DNA of 64,000 nt from Eutypella sp. D-1 (lineage: Eukaryota; Ascomycota; Sordariomycetes; Xylariales; Diatrypaceae), in NCBI GenBank assembly GCA_023313575.1, contig JAJTTP010000015.1, positions 1,116,001 to 1,180,000 on the forward strand, read 5' to 3'. The translations under genes and the position numbers were made by a program. Each line of letters opens with the position of its first letter. Position 1 is the first letter of the stretch. Below the pieces are notes generated by a model. The model was not told the origin of the DNA, ran no database searches, and saw only the letters and a list, made by a program, of their open reading frames with translations. Below, piece by piece: positions 23,829 to 36,578 of this stretch.

Positions 23829-26800
23829 GGTGAAGTGTTGGATGAGCTCAGCTCAGCTCATCAAATGTCGACGTAAGCGGAAGAGGATCGGAGTTTGGGC
23901 GGCTAAGTAACCGGGGTATAAGTGAATCGAGGGAGCTGTAGAATAATTTAAAGCAGGCCAAGGACTAAAGATTGCAGACGACAACCATGCCACACCTATT
24001 GGGCATAGAACTACTTCTAGGTGAGTTGGGCCTTTTCACAAGGCTTGCTAGGGAGAGAAGGCAGTGCAGGATAGAAGAGTATGGAAGGGAAAGAGAGATA
24101 TGAGCGGTATGGGTGAGGTGTTTTTTAGTCGCTGTGACACGAATACACACCGCACACCTTACGATGTGATGAACTGTTCACTGTTCTTATTAATTAATAT
24201 GGCGCCATAAAAATATCCGTCAGCTATTATATCCCTCCAGGACTGTGATCTATTCCACTGTAAACATTTCTTCCTGTCTCTCTGACCGTCTGCCCGCCTG
24301 CCTGTCACCCGAGTTCGGTGCGTATAAACCGATTGACACAATTGACAGATCTGCGGAGACTATTCGACTAGTGTGGTGTTCTTTGTCAAGGCAGATAGAC
24401 AGGGTTTCGGCGATCGGGCTTCATGTATGAAATACGTATAATATGAAAGGAGGCGTTTTGCACTTTTTTTTTTGTCCTGCAACTTTCCTTTCCTTCTTTT
24501 CTCCGGTTGGGTGAGAGCTGAGAAAATTACTGCGGAAGTTCCTTCGTTGTCCTACTCTATCTAGAATTCTCCAAGTGGACATAACTAAGCTAAATCTCTA
24601 TAGGTCCCTTGTCCGGTCCCGTATTTCGTATGCAGGATCTTCCCTCAGGTTTCTGCCTGACGTCACCGAGAGTTTTTGGGTTAAAATAACGGCCAAACGG
24701 CTTACATATGTAGACTACAGAAGTAGAGCACCGAGGCCTGACCTTCTAAAGATTCTGCCTGAGCCTACAAGTGCTGTCAGGTCCCAATGATGTCATTTTG
24801 TAAGCGCCCGAGGGATAACTATTAGATTGCCTAAATAGGCAATTTACTAGGCGATTCACTAGCAACATTGAACTTATATGGTACCTTATGTAGTATTTTT
24901 TATGTCTCCGTACTTAACAATCAACAACCACTTAAATACACCAGACCGTCAACTCTTCGTCGAATCGATCGTCACCTCCATGCTATACGAATTCTCAGGA
25001 GGCGTTCATTACACAATTTGACAAGCAAGGAGCACGGAAGTCACTTCGGCTGTGAAACTTGTGCAATGCAACCCATCCCGGCAACCTACCCAGCTAGTCG
25101 TACTAATATTAGCCGACTTCACTTGTCAAATTAGTGAAGAGAAACACCGTACTCCCTCGTGAGCTCACATTATTTGTGCGGAGAAATAAGATGGCCCTGC
25201 GTTCTGCAGTGCTATGATACGTCCGAGTTGAGACAGACTAACCTCGTCGTCATGATACACATGGGGAAAGTGATAGAAGTAAGAAGCGGCAAGCGGCAAG
25301 CCACATTATTTGGGCGCTCTGCATGGTATATATATCCCACGGGGTCTACCAAATCAAAAGGTCGATGAATCATTAATGGTTGATATGGACTTGGAGGATT
25401 CCGAGGTCGTCGTCATTTCAAAGGCTTTCATCGTTATCGCTCCAATGGTGAGTCAAACCACGTACCCGTCCCACCGTATCATATATACCCAGTCTAGAGG
25501 CCCCGTGTCACCCGTAAACCTAAGGGTATTCTACGTCAAGAAGAAGTACAAGATACGATGCGTTTCAGGAAAGCCAAAGGAGTCTAGAACCTCCTGGGGT
25601 ATCACATACCGGCTGCCCAAACACTACCTTCCACCCTTTTTATTTATGGAAGACCGAGACTTTCACGATGCCACAAATGGTGATCACCCCCTCACCCCCT
25701 TCTCTCTCCACCCTCAAGCCATTTGGGAGCAAGTTCACTGGTATAAGTTGAGATGATCCTGTAGTCCGAGGGAGGGCACATCAAAATCCCCGAAAGGCCC
25801 GGAGTTGACAGTGACGATCAGTGCCGCCACCGGTAACACGACAGTAAACATCGCCGTGTGCATAGTTCATGGGCGAATGAGAGGTTTCTGTAGTTAGGGG
25901 GGCTGTTATTTAGTAGCAGTCTTCCCATGGCCCAGCGACGAAGTGGTTGGGGCGGGAACTCCCGAAACTAGATGTGCCATTTCCAGACGAACGTTTCTTT
26001 TGTTCAGCAAACCCGTACCCTCGATGCCGCCCTTTTCGGAACTACACTCCGACCTCAAGTGTGCTAGGCATCTATCTATTATAGACCAACTGCCACTGTG
26101 CGTCTGATGTTTTCGGCTCGTAACCAGCGTGAAACAGCCCAGCATCTCGTATCGCAAACACAACATAAGCCGTCTGGCCGTATAGCCAACACAGGCTGTC
26201 GCACACGGATCTATGTGGAGCGCATACCCCCACTGTCCTCCGCGTCGAATGGCAATGCTCGCGTGGGCATCTTGGACGGCTTACCCTATATACATCGTAA
26301 TACTTTAGTAGGGTTGTCCACTCCCGTCTTGGCGGAGCCGAAGCCTAGGCCAACCGAGTAAACGGCCGTACATGAGATTCGTACCAGTATAACTACGTCT
26401 CAGCACACTGAGGAAAAGTCGGGCATAATATAGCTGCCTATTGCTCGGCCTCGAAGGCGTATGGTAGGTGGTATTGCATACGGTCTAGTCTGCCTACCCG
26501 TAAACAGCAAGTTCCAGACAATGCATGGAGGCGCACACGACACGTGGATAGGTGCCAGAGTCTCATGGCCTTATGGTTTTAGATGTGCCACCCGTTTCAA
26601 GCTCGACAGTGGTCGATTTACTAGTTACCTGCGCGTACATACGGCCATCGATAATCAAGCGGCTGGGACTTGAAGAGGGGTGATTCTTTGAAGGGGAGGA
26701 GGGTCATGTAGATGGACAACGCAAACTTTCATTCATCGGTTTAGGTATGGCTCCAATACTATGCTCCTCTTCGGTTGATGACGGCTTTCGATACACAAGA

Positions 26801-28390
26801 GCGCGTGGGCGTAGCGGGTCTAGTTAGTGTTACAACAGCCGCGTTGTCCTTGGAGCTGGATATTTCCCTTCCTATCGCCTTGGCTGGTGGGCCGCCGGGG
26901 GCGGGGAATATATATACTCTCCGGTCTCCGTATACATTGATGAATTGTGTTAATCTAGGGCTTAGACAAACATTTTTGTCCGTGCTATTTGGAACGATAT
27001 CTAGCCGCGTAGCGGGGAGCCTCACAAGTGCAAACCAGCGCTATTTCCAGGTCCTGGGGTAGGCCATTGGCCTACGAGTGCTTCGCCTGCATAGGTACCT
27101 GATCAATCATCCCAGGACAGCCCTGTTTGGCCCGCTGGGCGATCGCCATATCCACCTCATCACTAAGCGGCCGCTTATTTGATATTTATATCTACATTCA
27201 TACCTAGGGTCCTCCTTAGACTAATACTGCAAATGCGCAGTTCTTGGTAGGTAAGCATTATTCCACATACAGCTATCTATCAAATACTCGAAGGACGGGG
27301 GCATAGGTGAGTTTTCTGTAGATATGAAGCACAGCTAAGCTGGACGGCTGAACGGGGCTGAGCCGATCGCGTCTACATCCGACAGAGCACTCCATATCTC
27401 ACTTTAGGCTCCCGTTTACATGGTAGCAACCCTTGCTTGGATGAAACTCGACTGTTCGAGATGAGTTATACATGTAGTTATCTGAGTTGGAGGGCAAGAT
27501 AGGCCTATGGTCCTAAAGCTGGGAAAGACCAGTGAATTAACTAGGGACGTATCCCACTTTTCCCTTTAGTAACGCAGGTTTTAGGGTGGTTAACCATCAT
27601 GATTTATTCCTATACACCTTTGCTTAGAAGGTTGGTGGTGATGCTCCAAGGGCTAACCCCTCCTTTCTTTCTCGAAACTGCCCAAAGCGGCCCCATCCTC
27701 TACCGCGCCTCTTCACACGATGGCCATACATGATATGCGCCCCGGCCGCTAGGTTGAGGATAGTTACATGCTTAAACTATGGAGCACAAGAGGAAGGGTC
27801 CTAATGTGGCTGCCTTAACGATATACCCGTGCAAGCAGCGAACTTCGAGGCTGGGATCTGAGCCCTCTGGGGAACAACATGCATACCGGCTCCTTTGTCG
27901 AGCGGCCGCAATTTAAGCGGATATTTGGAGATTGGGAATGGGTAAGACTCAGGATGGCGGTATCGTGCTGGTGAAGGGGGAATCCCCACGGCTTAGCATA
28001 GGGTCTACAGATGGTCTTGATTTGCTATATATGACATATATCCCAGGCGACTTCGTCCTTGGTTGCAGAAGTGCCGTGCATTACAAAAAGAGTTATCTGA
28101 CAACTGATTTGCCTTACTCTACCCACCTCCGCTGACTATCGAGGCGAACGACTCCATCGCAACCGCATCCCGGCCTTACGATAGGGGCCTGACTGATAAG
28201 AAAATTATCAACACGTGTACCAGCGCATTTACATGAGGGGGTTCTAAACACACGAAGTCTGCTTCGAACTGGGAAAAAGAGAGGAAAGGAAAGAAACCCT
28301 TCTTTCCCATCGCCATCGAGGGGCGACCGGAACGGACGCAAAATACGAGGAAAAAACTACAACAGAGACCGAAGAGTCCCGATAGCCGCC
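23829..28390. other. 4.6-kb gene-poor island
   Basis: Divergent upstream region between the Arg/Glu-repeat gene and the MFS transporter gene. The largest open frame (25310-25756, plus strand, 148 codons) has no recognisable domain, and its codon use does not resemble the neighbours. No transposon, tRNA or terminal repeats were recognised. The last about 200 bases should contain the MFS promoter. Confidence 0.5.
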
Positions 28391-30953
28391 ATGCTGAGAC
28401 GACGAAATACGCTATACGGCCACCAGGCCCTGACGGATGACACCACGGACGTAGTGGGTTCAACGCAGCTCTACGAGGCCGATGGCCAGATCCGCTTCAT
28501 CCCCATGCCGACGCCGGATCCGAAAGGTACTACGAGCCACCCTCCACTTTCAGTGTTGCTGGAGAAGGAGGGGATAAACCGGGCAAGGCTAATCATGACA
28601 TTCTGTGTACGACGCAGATCCCCTTAACCTACCACAATGGAGAAAGTGGGTAGCGGTTGTGACGCTCTGTTTCTGTAAGCTTGCAACCTTCTCCCCGCTG
28701 GAACCTGTTCAATATCTCGAAAACTGACACGAGACCCGCGTGGTCGGAACGACACGAAAGACGGCGCCCTAGCCGCGTCTGCCGAGGCCATCATCGGGGC
28801 GCTCCTGCCAGTGTTCATACTGGAGTACGGCGGGGTGGACCCGCGGATCCTCGGGACGGGAGACCTGAACAACGTGGGGGCGCCGGGCCGGACGCTAGAC
28901 GACGTGATGGACGGGCTCACAGACGGACCGCCGACGTGGCAGGTGTCGCTGCTGGCGACGGCGCCCATGATCGTCAACGGTCTCGCGTCCTTGGCCCTCG
29001 TGCCCCTGTCTATCGCCGTTGGCCGTCGCCCCGTCATCCTCCTGTGCGGCGCCCTCGCCTGGGCCGGCGGCATCTGGGCCGCCTCCAGCCAGTCCCTCCC
29101 CTCCCACATCGCCGCCCGCTGCTTCCAGGGCATCGGCGCCGGCACTATTGACGCGCTCATTCCACTCATAGTATGTACTACTTACGCATAGAACCTCCAA
29201 CCTCCGACATCATCACCGTTATCTTCAGTCAATTCCGTCGCCGGTCTCGGATATTCCGAAAGAGACACTCGAAACTCTATTTAACTGGGGGGTTCGCTGA
29301 CACGCAGAACAGATCCAGGATTTCATGTTCATCCATGAACGGAACAAGGCTGTCGCCGCCGTCAACGCGAGTACGGGGCTCATCATCGTCGGTCTCGGTG
29401 TGGGGAGGTAAGTTCGTGGCAGTCGGCGGAAGTTCTGAAGGGGAAAGGAATATGTATCACTGGAGGGCTGGGGAAGCTGACGGAGAATAGTCCTATGATC
29501 GTCACCCGCATGAGCTGGCGATGGGTGTACGGAATCACTTCGATCGTGGGTTTCGTTACCTGGATTGCCATCATCTTCTGTCTGCCCGAGACCCGAAAGA
29601 TCCGCACGCCGGCCGAACTGGGTAAGCTTTTTCCATCCTCTGCGACCCCCCACCCCACAGCCCAGCTCGCGTAGCTAATCGGAGGGACGAACAGCTGGAA
29701 AAGAGGTCTATCCGCTGGAGCCGGGCGAGACGCGTCCGCAGCTGGACCACGAGCGGTACGGGCCGCGGACGCTGCGGACGGAGTTGGGGATGTGGAACAC
29801 GACGCCGCAGGAGTGGCGGCGGGCGGCGACGGCAGTGTGGCTGTCGGTGAAGACGACGGTATTCCCGAACGTGGCGTGGTGCATCGCGCTGGCGGCGGTG
29901 ACGTCGGCGGCCAACAGCGCGTCGCAGCAGGTGGCGAGCGGGGTGCTGATGCGCAGCGGCTGGAAGTTCGAGAGTCTCGGCCTGTTCGTCGTGCCCATCG
30001 TCATCGCAAGCCCCTTCGTCTGGCTCTTCGGCGGCTACCTCGCCGACATCGTCAGCAACGCGCTCGCGCGCCGCAACGCCGGCCGTCGCGAGCCCGAGGC
30101 CCACCTCGTCAACCTCCTCGTCCCCATCGTCGTCGGCCTCGCCGCCCCCCTCGTCTTTGGCTACACCGCCCAGAACGCCGGCGAGAGCATGGCCACTTGG
30201 ACCGTGCTGGTCGGCGTCTTCCTGCTGCAGTTCTCCAGCGGTACCGTCGGTACTGTCCTCAGTGTGTACCTAGTGGAGAGTTACCCGAATTTCGCCGGGT
30301 AAGTTCCTACATTTCCTTCTATCCCCTTGCCCTCCAGCGGTTCCGTCCGAACACGAACAAAGTGGACGTACAGGAAAGAAAGAAGAACAGAAAAGACTGA
30401 CACCATTCATTTGCAATATAGCCCTGTGCTGGTCACTCTGTCCACGTTCCGGCTCATCTTCGCCTTCATACTCACCTTCAACGTGACGACGTGGGTCAAG
30501 AACATGGGCTACTTCGGGGCGTTTGGGGTGTATAGTGGAGCGCTGGCAGCGGTCGCTCTGGCGCTGCCGCTCGTCTTCTACTATGGGAAGCGCATCCGGC
30601 TCTGGTCCGCCGGTAGCCTCGAACGCAGCGAGAACAAGAGAGCGGCCAAGGGCAAGAAGCTCGTCGGCTCCGACAGCGACTCGGACACCGAGTCCGACGC
30701 CGGGGCGGAGGGGCAGAGCCAGAGCGAGAGCGAGGGCGAGGGTGAGGTCTTGAACCGGGGGCGCGACGACCTCGAGCTGGCCGCCGCTATCAACAGCAGG
30801 TGGTCGGCGTACCGCAACTCGCGCGACAGCCACGATGTCGCGGACGCTGGCGTCCCGCTGCGGAGTTCTGATTATAACAGTGATAGCGGTCCGGGACGGC
30901 CGGCTCGGGGACACACGCAGATCCCTGATATCACTATCGACCAGGTGTTGTGA
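28391..30953 (+). CDS. MFS transporter (drug:H+ antiporter-1-like)
   Basis: Seven exons, 28391..28526, 28618..28674, 28761..29170, 29313..29407, 29491..29621, 29695..30298 and 30422..30953, 654 residues, all phases closing. After a cytosolic N-terminus, NLPQWRKWVAVVTLCFYGALAAS starts helix 1. LSIAVGRRPVIL is a motif-A-like loop, RMSWRWVYGI lies after helix 5, and about twelve hydrophobic segments follow in total. This is the pattern of fungal DHA1 transporters that export drugs or small metabolites at the plasma membrane. After the last helix comes an about 120-residue cytosolic tail with an acidic Ser/Asp/Glu stretch (about 30666-30745), a likely phosphorylation or degradation signal. Substrate unknown. 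It is 26 kb from the PKS, so a role in exporting that product is not implied. Confidence 0.85.
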
Positions 30954-32279
30954 TCCCCTGCTGGCTATCCTTTACGATGTATATAATATGATTAGGCTTA
31001 AGACTTTCTTTTGGTACTCATCATCTTCACCGGAGGTCATGTGCATTTTCTTAAGTTTGGTTACAAGGATGAATAATGTTAGATATGTCGAAAGCAGGTA
31101 AAGGTCACTCTGCCAGTAGTGGGCCCAGGCATCTTGTGGTTGTATCGAAAAAACGAAACAGGTTGATGTTAGGCGCCAAACGTCTCTTGGTATAGCAACC
31201 TCGTCACAATCAATACAAGTTGTGAGGTATGGAATGAGTACTTGTGTTATGGGGACAACAGAAATCCTAGGACGCTATGTGATGAGCGCGTCGCGTCGTG
31301 TTAGATTGGATATAGTCCGGTAAGTATGAACGTAGTACGAAGCACACGCTCATTGGCGTGAATAGATACAGTACTAAAGAGATAGAACTGTACGAAGAGC
31401 AAAGATCGTAACTATAAGAAACAGAATAGAGACACGTTATACTGGAGAACGAATGTTGCATTGTCGATTCTATATATAAGTACTTATTCAATGAGTAGGG
31501 TCAAACCCAGAAATTCTACACGTCTAGACCTCACGGGCGGCCTTAGGCTGGTCATCTGCCGTGGCATAGGGTATTGGTTGGAGTTGTCCTAGGTGGGAGG
31601 GTTAGCTTAGGTCTTCTCCAGAGCAGTCAACCAGAGAAGGGAATGAAGCTGAGTGTTTTCAGAATATGTAAGAATTGAATATCACCTTTCTACCTGATAT
31701 AGCAAGCCCCGGCGAGGGCGCCATCAAAGCAGAATCAATCGCAAATTACCTCATCATAGTACGTAATGCGGCGTAGAGGGAAGTGTGAGATAGATGCAAA
31801 TGAGAACTGCTTACCTTTATAAAGTTACGGTTGATTTACCTATCTGTACTGAGGTAATGCACCATTCAAGTCATCTTGATAGATGATGGAAGGAGTGAAA
31901 CTTTTGAGATGAACTACAGCTTGAAAGCTCCGGGAAAGATTGTTTATATGTCCCCACTTATGTAGCTAAGTTCGTTATCTAAAGCTCTAATCAGCTAATC
32001 AGATAGTTAGTACCGCACAGCCTCATAGCCCCACTAGGCCTACACACTTTTTAATCTAGGCCGGGGCTTGGAAGTTGTGGCTGTATTAAAAGCGGGTCAT
32101 CAATCTGGTTAGCGGATTAGATTGGCGGAGGGGCTGATTAAGTCCGACCAAAATTTTGAATTAGGGCAAACGACTTTTCCCACCCACACAAATTCTCTCT
32201 CTCCATCCCCCGGTAGCCGAGCGAGCCAATCCACCCCATCTCAGCCAGCAGCAAAGAAACATTCGGGACTTCAAGATAG
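30954..32279. other. intergenic
   Basis: Between the MFS gene and the ribosomal protein gene. No supported gene. The last 100-150 bases are pyrimidine-rich (CTCTCTCTCC near 32195), typical of a ribosomal-protein promoter. Confidence 0.5.
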
Positions 32280-32439
32280 GTAAGCGAAGAAAAAAAAAAG
32301 ATCGTGTCAATCAACTACATCACGACGACATAACTAACATCCCGGCAGCACCCATCCAGTAAGTCTTATCTCTTTTGCCTTAAACACAACACTAATGAAA
32401 ATACCATCCGATCGTTTTTTTCCTAATCACCAAATCCAG
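32280..32439 (+). other. predicted 5' UTR introns of eL14 with a tiny exon between
   Basis: Two consecutive splice pairs precede the start codon. The first is a GTAAGC donor at 32280 with acceptor AG at 32347-32348 after CTAAC. The second is a GTAAGT donor at 32359 with acceptor ending at 32439 after CTAATC. If both are used, only 10 nt (32349-32358) lie between them. Leader introns are common in fungal ribosomal-protein genes. Confidence 0.45.
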
Positions 32440-32508
32440 CAACCAAGCGTTCTTTAATTACTCTTCTTCACCGTGCTGACTCTTCCCAACCTTAAAGCAT
32501 CCATCACA

Positions 32509-33101
32509 ATGGGCGACGCAACCATCGAGTCACCAAACTGGCGCCTGGTCGAGGTCGGCCGTGTCGTCCTCATCCAGGGCGAGAGCCCCTACACCGGCCG
32601 CCTCGCCGCGATCGTCGAGATCATTGACCACAAGCGCGTATGTTAAAACCCCCGAGAACCCGAGATGCGAGGAAGCGGAGAGGAGAGAATAGGAGGAGAG
32701 GAGACGCGAAGATGCGAAAAGATGATCACATTTAAATCACACAAATTGGGCACAATGATTGACGAGTGTTTTTTTCTTTCTTTTAGGCTCTGGTCGATGG
32801 TCCCTCATCAGACCCCAAGCTCGTCGTTCCCCGGCAAGCTGTCCGCCTGACCGACGTTCTGTTAGCGCCTTTCGTCATCCCCAAGCTGCCGCGGGCCGCC
32901 CGAACAGGTACCCTCAAGGCCGCGTGGGAGAAGGCCGGCATCGATGCGAAGTGGAAGGAGAGCAACTGGGCCAAGAGAAAGGAGCAGGGCGAGCGACGGA
33001 AGGCCCTGACCGACTTCGACCGGTTCAAGGTCATGCGCCTCAAGAAGCAGCGACGATTCGAGCAGCGCAAGGCCCTCGCCAAGGTCCAGGCCTCCGCATA
33101 A
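32509..33101 (+). CDS. RPL14: 60S ribosomal protein L14 (eL14)
   Basis: Two exons, 32509..32637 and 32787..33101, 147 residues. The N-terminal part ([39 protein letters not shown]) is the KOW/SH3-like domain, and the basic C-terminal helix ([27 protein letters not shown]...[13 protein letters not shown]) is the eL14 signature. It is a structural protein of the large cytosolic ribosomal subunit. The length is normal for fungi. The start is the first ATG after the leader introns, in a CACAATGG context. Confidence 0.97.
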
Positions 33102-34149
33102 GCGCCTGCGTTACGAAGTGCCCGTCGCGCGTACGGCATTTTGGGGGGAGGGTAAAAGGAGAGGGAAGGAAGTTTTTATGACCTGGCATGGTCTTTAATC
33201 TGGCCTCGCGAGAGGACTAGATGAGGGTGGTCTGCTACGGATTCTTGGTCTTGCATGATACATCGATACACTCGGCATGGGGGTTGATGGATGGAATCAT
33301 TTTGCTGCTTCGGGAAGACCTGTATGTCACACAACACATGAGTTTTACAAGAGGTGACCGGCGTCAATGATATGGACATCCCCTAAAACCACACACACAA
33401 CAAAAAAACAAAAAATGAGACTTGATAATGAACAGCAAGCATCATCAACTACGGTTGAACCTCGGTCTTTTTCTTGCCCGTGAATGCACATGTGCAGGTG
33501 ATACCTACCTACATGATACCTGACGCGCGCGAATTTTCTCCTAAGGAGCCTACCATATCTTGTAGTTAAGACAGAAAGATGGGCACTTGACGCGCCTAAT
33601 AACTACCAGCATCGCAAGTGACATAACCTTGGAAGAATCTAGCTGTCGGTATTTGAACACCATCCCGTCAGGTGTCTCTATACGCCGCCTGTGTACAAGG
33701 TATTCATATATGCAGAGTTCTGGCAATCAGTACCGGTACCATACAAACCTAGAAAAGTACAGTACCACATGCAGGTAGGTACCCTGTACTTACGTATTTG
33801 ATAACAGCACCACCTGCAAGGAAGGAACCTTGGAAGGCTGCCAGAGGAAAGAGCCTCCTCCTCGATACCTACATATATCTAATAGATGTCATTGGTGACA
33901 CAAAGTTCCATTTTAGGATTAGCGTGCTTCGGACCACCAAAAACCCTAGAGTTAGGTGGAGGCAGCGCAAATGTGCCTTGGCGGGCGGGCAAGTGGGATG
34001 GATGTGGGCAAAAGTTCACATTAGCAACTTTTCCACACAAGCCCTGGAGACGACCTTGGAAGCCAGACCAGACAAGACGTCTACAGCCGATATCACCAAT
34101 CACCAACTAACTCCCTGAGTTGACGAGAGATCCCTCATCTATTATATCG
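33102..34149. other. intergenic
   Basis: No supported gene. Contains several TACCTACC/AGGTAGGTA motifs (33500-33515, 33773-33783, 33868-33876). The 3' part is the promoter region of the NAC alpha gene. Confidence 0.5.
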
Positions 34150-34525
34150 GTAAGTGCCAATAATTATCGCTGTTTTTGAGGATTTTAGAAGGGAAAAATA
34201 TAAATAGGAAAGGGCAAGAAGAGGCATGTTCTTTACGTCTTCCTAATCGTCGTTCGCTCCGGGGTCCTGATACACACAATTTCGAACTAAACGAATTCGC
34301 ACCCAAGACCTCAAATCCACACCCCACCAAGCTCGGACATTTCTGAGGAGGGGAGGGGTTGTGTGTGAATGCCAGTTTGAATGCGATAAAAATTTAAAAA
34401 ATAAAATAAAATAAAGAACAGGATTATACGGGAAAGGGCAATACAGAGAAAGAAAAGAAAGAAAAACAAAACAGAATTGGGCTAATTTCGAATTGGTACG
34501 GCTCTGTTTTCTGCCATTTATACAG
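34150..34525 (+). other. predicted leader intron of NAC alpha gene
   Basis: A GTAAGT donor at 34150 and a polypyrimidine-type acceptor ATACAG ending at 34525 flank an AT-rich segment directly before the NAC alpha start. Large 5' UTR introns are usual in highly expressed fungal genes. Inferred from signals only. Confidence 0.45.
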
Positions 34526-34587
34526 GTTTTATTCGGACTTCCCATTTCGCTTCACTTCCAAACCCCACCACCAACACCACAGTCATC

Positions 34588-35435
34588 ATGGCCAACCCCC
34601 GTGTCGAAGAGCTTCCCGACGAGGAGCCCAAGAAGACCGTCGTCGAGGAGCAGGAGGATGACGACAGCTCCGACTCCGAGATCGAGGCGGGCGAGGGTGG
34701 CGCTGGTGGCTCGACCGCCATCGTCCACTCCCGTAACGAGAAGAAGGCTCGCAAGGCCATCGAGAAGCTGCACCTCCAGCGCGTCCCCGGCATCACCCGT
34801 GTCACCCTCCGCCGACCGAAGAACGTGAGTTTCCACTACAGTCTTATCGTTGACCGTGCATCACATCGCTTTCAGCCTTTTTTTCGGCACCGAGACACCG
34901 TGCGACGACTGCGAAGATGACGGGAAAGTAACACATGGCCTTGTACAAACAAACCGACTGACACATCTGCGTCCATAGATCCTGTTTGTTATTAACAACC
35001 CGGAAGTGTACAAGTCACCTAACAGCAACACGTACATGTAAGCGATCACACCATAACTTTTCTTCATAGTAGATTGGTAGCGAGCTAACAAAGTCCAGCG
35101 TGTTCGGCGAGGCCAAGATTGAGGACCTGAACTCTGCCGCGCAGCAGGCCGCCGCTGCCCAGCTTGCCCAGGCTGGTGCTGAGGGCGACCACGCCGGTCA
35201 CGATCACGACCACGACCATGACCACGACCACGGCGAGCCCAGCAAGGCCGTCGAGGGCGGCGAGGCCAAGAAGGACGACGACGATGACGATGAGGAGGTG
35301 GATGCCGACGGCCTGGAGGACAAGGACATCGAACTGGTTCAGACACAGGCCGGTGTGTCACGGAAGAAGGCCATCAAGGCGCTGAAAGAGAATGACAACG
35401 ACATAGTCAACTCTATCATGGCCTTAAGCGTCTAA
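34588..35435 (+). CDS. EGD2: nascent polypeptide-associated complex subunit alpha
   Basis: Three exons, 34588..34824, 34979..35037 and 35099..35435, 210 residues. After an acidic N-terminus comes the NAC domain ([49 protein letters not shown]), which dimerises with the beta subunit at the ribosomal exit tunnel. The C-terminal UBA domain ([34 protein letters not shown]) is intact. Between them lies a His-Asp repeat (about six HD units, 35189-35236) and an acidic stretch. The complex shields nascent chains and guides targeting to ER and mitochondria. It sits next to other translation and energy genes, all on the plus strand. Confidence 0.97.
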
Positions 35436-36578
35436 CCCAACGCCATCAAATAGGTCGTAGGAAGAAGTCCTTTGGTGTTGGTTTGGGAGTCAGCTTGGGG
35501 TCACCACTGAGTTCGGCCGTAGTAGGATGGATGACAATGCGAAAAAGAAACTATGCATGAACAGGATTAAAAACTTGGAACATGATTATGATATGGTGCT
35601 TGTGACAGATATACAGAGCTATATGCATAGGTATACACTTGTCGGTCTATCAGCCCGTGAACGGGGACCATTGCTCATCCTCTATGGACCACCTGCCGAA
35701 ATGCGCATCCAATGCCGTGCGATATCAGAGCGACTGGGCCTCGTAGCTAACAGGGTGCTGCGGCACTTGCTTACCTCTTCAGAAGCCATCGGGGCATCCA
35801 TATATTTGGCCAGTTAGGATTTATTATACAACGGAGTCTCCTAATACCTACCTTGGTAAAAAGTACTGTCCCTCAAGTGAGTGTGAGTTATTGTCCTTCA
35901 GAGGTCTACTTAATATGCATTCATACATGCATAGGGGATTTCAATTCTAGCCTTTCTCCGAAATTCTATCATCTACGGATACAGGGAAGTTCTCCGTAAC
36001 AGAAGCGAGGAAAACTGAAAGTTTACCAGCCCACCCTACTCCAAAGCATCTTGATAAGAGGGTCAGGGTGGGCATGATGATAACCTCAGATCTGCTCTAG
36101 GTAGCGCTTCCACACCTACCTTAGGTAACCGTAGTGAACCGACCTGGGAAACTTCCAGCACACCTAGGAAGAGCTCCCGAAGTCGGAAAGTCTCGCATAA
36201 ATAATAATAGCGGGTCCACTACGATACTTCTTCGATACATAACGCAGAGGCTAATGCACGTGACCTCAGCCACAAATTCACAACCACCCATACAGAACCT
36301 CAGCCTCATCTAACAGCCACACTTTTCAAGACGGTTTGCGCCGACCTTTCCCGTACTCCCGTACTGCCGGAACTGGAGTTGTCCACTAAAAAAGTGAGGC
36401 CTAAAGCAACCTCTGAGCCTTCCCAAAGCTGAACCGGTTTTGAACGAAGCCTCTTGTTACTCCGTATGTGAATTGCTTCAATTAATTCTCCACTCTCTCT
36501 TTTTTTTCTCTCTCCCTTTCCTCTTATTTACATCATCACCTCGAAATACCGCTCTCTCTCTCTCCACATTCTTACAAA
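35436..36578. other. intergenic
   Basis: A 96-codon frame at 35527-35817 lies directly after NAC alpha but has no domain or splice signals, so I do not call it. The last 100 bases are a CT-rich leader with TCTCTCTC runs before the ATP synthase gene. A short inverted ACCTACCTTAGGTA-type motif lies near 36114-36127. Confidence 0.5.

Noticed and set aside
25310..25756. 148-codon plus-strand open frame in the gene-poor island
   Set aside because: No recognisable domain, no splice signals tied to it and no coding-like base bias; treated as chance.
28624..29169. 181-codon minus-strand open frame
   Set aside because: Antisense shadow of GC-rich MFS exons.
35527..35817. 96-codon open frame after NAC alpha
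   Set aside because: No domain, odd composition and no leader features; probably chance in the 3' flank.
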